Assembly: GCA_023416175.1 (NCBI GenBank)
Contig: JAEZIE010000104.1
Coordinates: forward strand, 1-5,958
Source of the DNA: Bacillota bacterium
Lineage (GTDB): Bacteria > Bacillota > Clostridia > Christensenellales > CAG-138
DNA: 5,958 bases
Direction: 5' to 3'
The translations under genes and the position numbers were made by a program. Positions 5,137 to 5,958 of this stretch are shown in pieces. Each line of letters begins with the position of its first letter. The first letter of the stretch is position 1. Under the pieces are notes generated by a model that saw nothing but the letters and a program-made list of their open reading frames with translations, was not told the origin of the DNA and made no database searches.

Positions 5137-5958
5137 ATGCAATTGAGTGAAAACGCATTGCGTGTTTTAAAAAAACGCTATTTAACCAAGGATGAAAACG
5201 GAACCGTCATAGAAACGCCGGAGGAACTGTTTCACCGGGTGGCCGACGCCGTTGCCGAGGCCGACGCGCGCTATGAGGGCGATGTAAAAAAAACCGCTCG
5301 TGAATTTTATGATGTGATGACCCGGCAGGAGTTTTTGCCCAACTCGCCCACGCTGATGAACGCAGGGAAACCATTGGGGCAGCTTTCTGCTTGCTTTGTG
5401 TTGCCGGTGGGCGATTCCATGGAGGAAATATTCGACGCCGTGAAGAACGCTGCACTCATCCACAAAAGCGGCGGCGGCACCGGATTTTCGTTTTCCCGGC
5501 TGCGGCCTGCAGGCTCCACGGTACGCTCCACCGGCGGAGTCGCGTCCGGCCCCATCAGCTTTATGAAGGTGTTCAACGCTGCGACAGAAGCCGTCAAGCA
5601 GGGCGGAACGAGGCGCGGGGCGAACATGGGCATACTGCGGGTGGATCACCCGGATATTCTGGACTTTATCCGCTGCAAGCAGGATGACGCGCAGATTACG
5701 AACTTCAACATTAGCGTGGGCCTGACGGAAGCGTTTATGCAGGCGGTGGAACGCGGGGAATCCTATGCTTTGAAAGAGCCGCGCCATGGGAAGGTAGTAA
5801 AGGAAATCGACGCCCGCGAGGTGTTTGACCTCATCGTGGATATGGCATGGCGCAACGGCGAGCCGGGCATTGTATTTTTGGACAGGCTCAACCGCGATAA
5901 CGTCGTGCCCAAGCAGGGCGAAATCGAAAGCACCAACCCCTGCGGGGAGCAGCCGCTG
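5137..5958 (+). CDS. nrdJ: Adenosylcobalamin-dependent (class II) ribonucleotide reductase NrdJ, 5' part
   Basis: The first 274 codons of an open frame that runs off the right edge without a stop. Class II RNRs reduce ribonucleotides to deoxyribonucleotides using coenzyme B12 to generate the active-site thiyl radical, with or without oxygen. Seen: FLPNSPTLMNAG (66-77), SACFVLPVGDSMEEI (84-98) with Cys86, the likely redox-pair cysteine, HKSGGGTGFSFSRLRP (109-124), ASGPISFMK (136-144), QGGTRRGANMG (155-165) and the active-site STNPCGEQPL (265-274) with Asn267, the thiyl-radical Cys269 and Glu271. The frame begins close to the catalytic core, so there is no N-terminal ATP cone for dATP control. 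AAAGGA (5124-5129) lies 7 bases before the ATG, and no alternative start is nearby. The B12-binding part and the C-terminal cysteines should lie beyond the window. Class I assignment is unlikely given the close match to NrdJ wording of these motifs. Confidence 0.93.
   Translation, partial: MQLSENALRVLKKRYLTKDENGTVIETPEELFHRVADAVAEADARYEGDVKKTAREFYDVMTRQEFLPNSPTLMNAGKPLGQLSACFVLPVGDSMEEIFDAVKNAALIHKSGGGTGFSFSRLRPAGSTVRSTGGVASGPISFMKVFNAATEAVKQGGTRRGANMGILRVDHPDILDFIRCKQDDAQITNFNISVGLTEAFMQAVERGESYALKEPRHGKVVKEIDAREVFDLIVDMAWRNGEPGIVFLDRLNRDNVVPKQGEIESTNPCGEQPL

Noticed and set aside
5182..5787. 201-codon minus-strand open frame antisense to nrdJ
   Set aside because: The plus strand encodes unmistakable NrdJ motifs throughout; the antisense translation resembles no family I know.

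Overview
The window looks like chromosomal DNA of a fairly GC-rich Clostridia-type member of the Bacillota. This is inferred from the gene set (a shared-type EcfA1-EcfA2-EcfT module followed by truA), strong AGGAGG-type ribosome binding sites and protein resemblance. No species can be named, and I see no sign of a mobile element, CRISPR array, rRNA or tRNA.

Layout. Positions 14-4694 hold six genes on the minus strand, in transcription order: ecfA1 (4694-3855), ecfA2 (3814-2969), ecfT (2972-2169), a small membrane-anchored protein of unknown function (2172-1771), truA (1660-893) and a glutamate-5-kinase-like amino acid kinase without a PUA domain (841-14). The ecfA2/ecfT and ecfT/small-protein junctions are 4-base ATGA overlaps, so these are probably translationally coupled. 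A 110-base gap with two perfect hairpins separates the small protein from truA. A 51-base gap with a possible extended -10 promoter separates truA from the kinase. To the right, on the plus strand, the first 274 codons of a class II (adenosylcobalamin-dependent) ribonucleotide reductase, nrdJ, start at 5137 and run off the window edge.

The 442-base divergent intergenic region (4695-5136) is the least ordinary part. Next to nrdJ is a well-formed promoter (TTGACA, 16 bases, TACAAT with an extended TG), overlapped by a near-perfect NrdR box. A second, weaker box lies 32 bases downstream, which is the known paired-box geometry of NrdR. Next to ecfA1 is an 11-base inverted repeat that places an extended -10 (TGGTATAAT) on both strands, facing outward. 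Between them is a dense series of perfect inverted repeats, including one stem followed by a T run on the minus strand; no convincing gene explains them.

Function. EcfA1, EcfA2 and EcfT form the energising module of an ECF vitamin/metal importer that serves substrate-binding S components encoded elsewhere. TruA modifies tRNA. NrdJ makes deoxynucleotides using coenzyme B12. A cobalamin link between the importer and NrdJ is possible but not shown. The points most worth checking are the NrdR control of nrdJ, the missing switch histidine in EcfA1 (Gln195), the unassigned ProB-like kinase, and the structured intergenic region.
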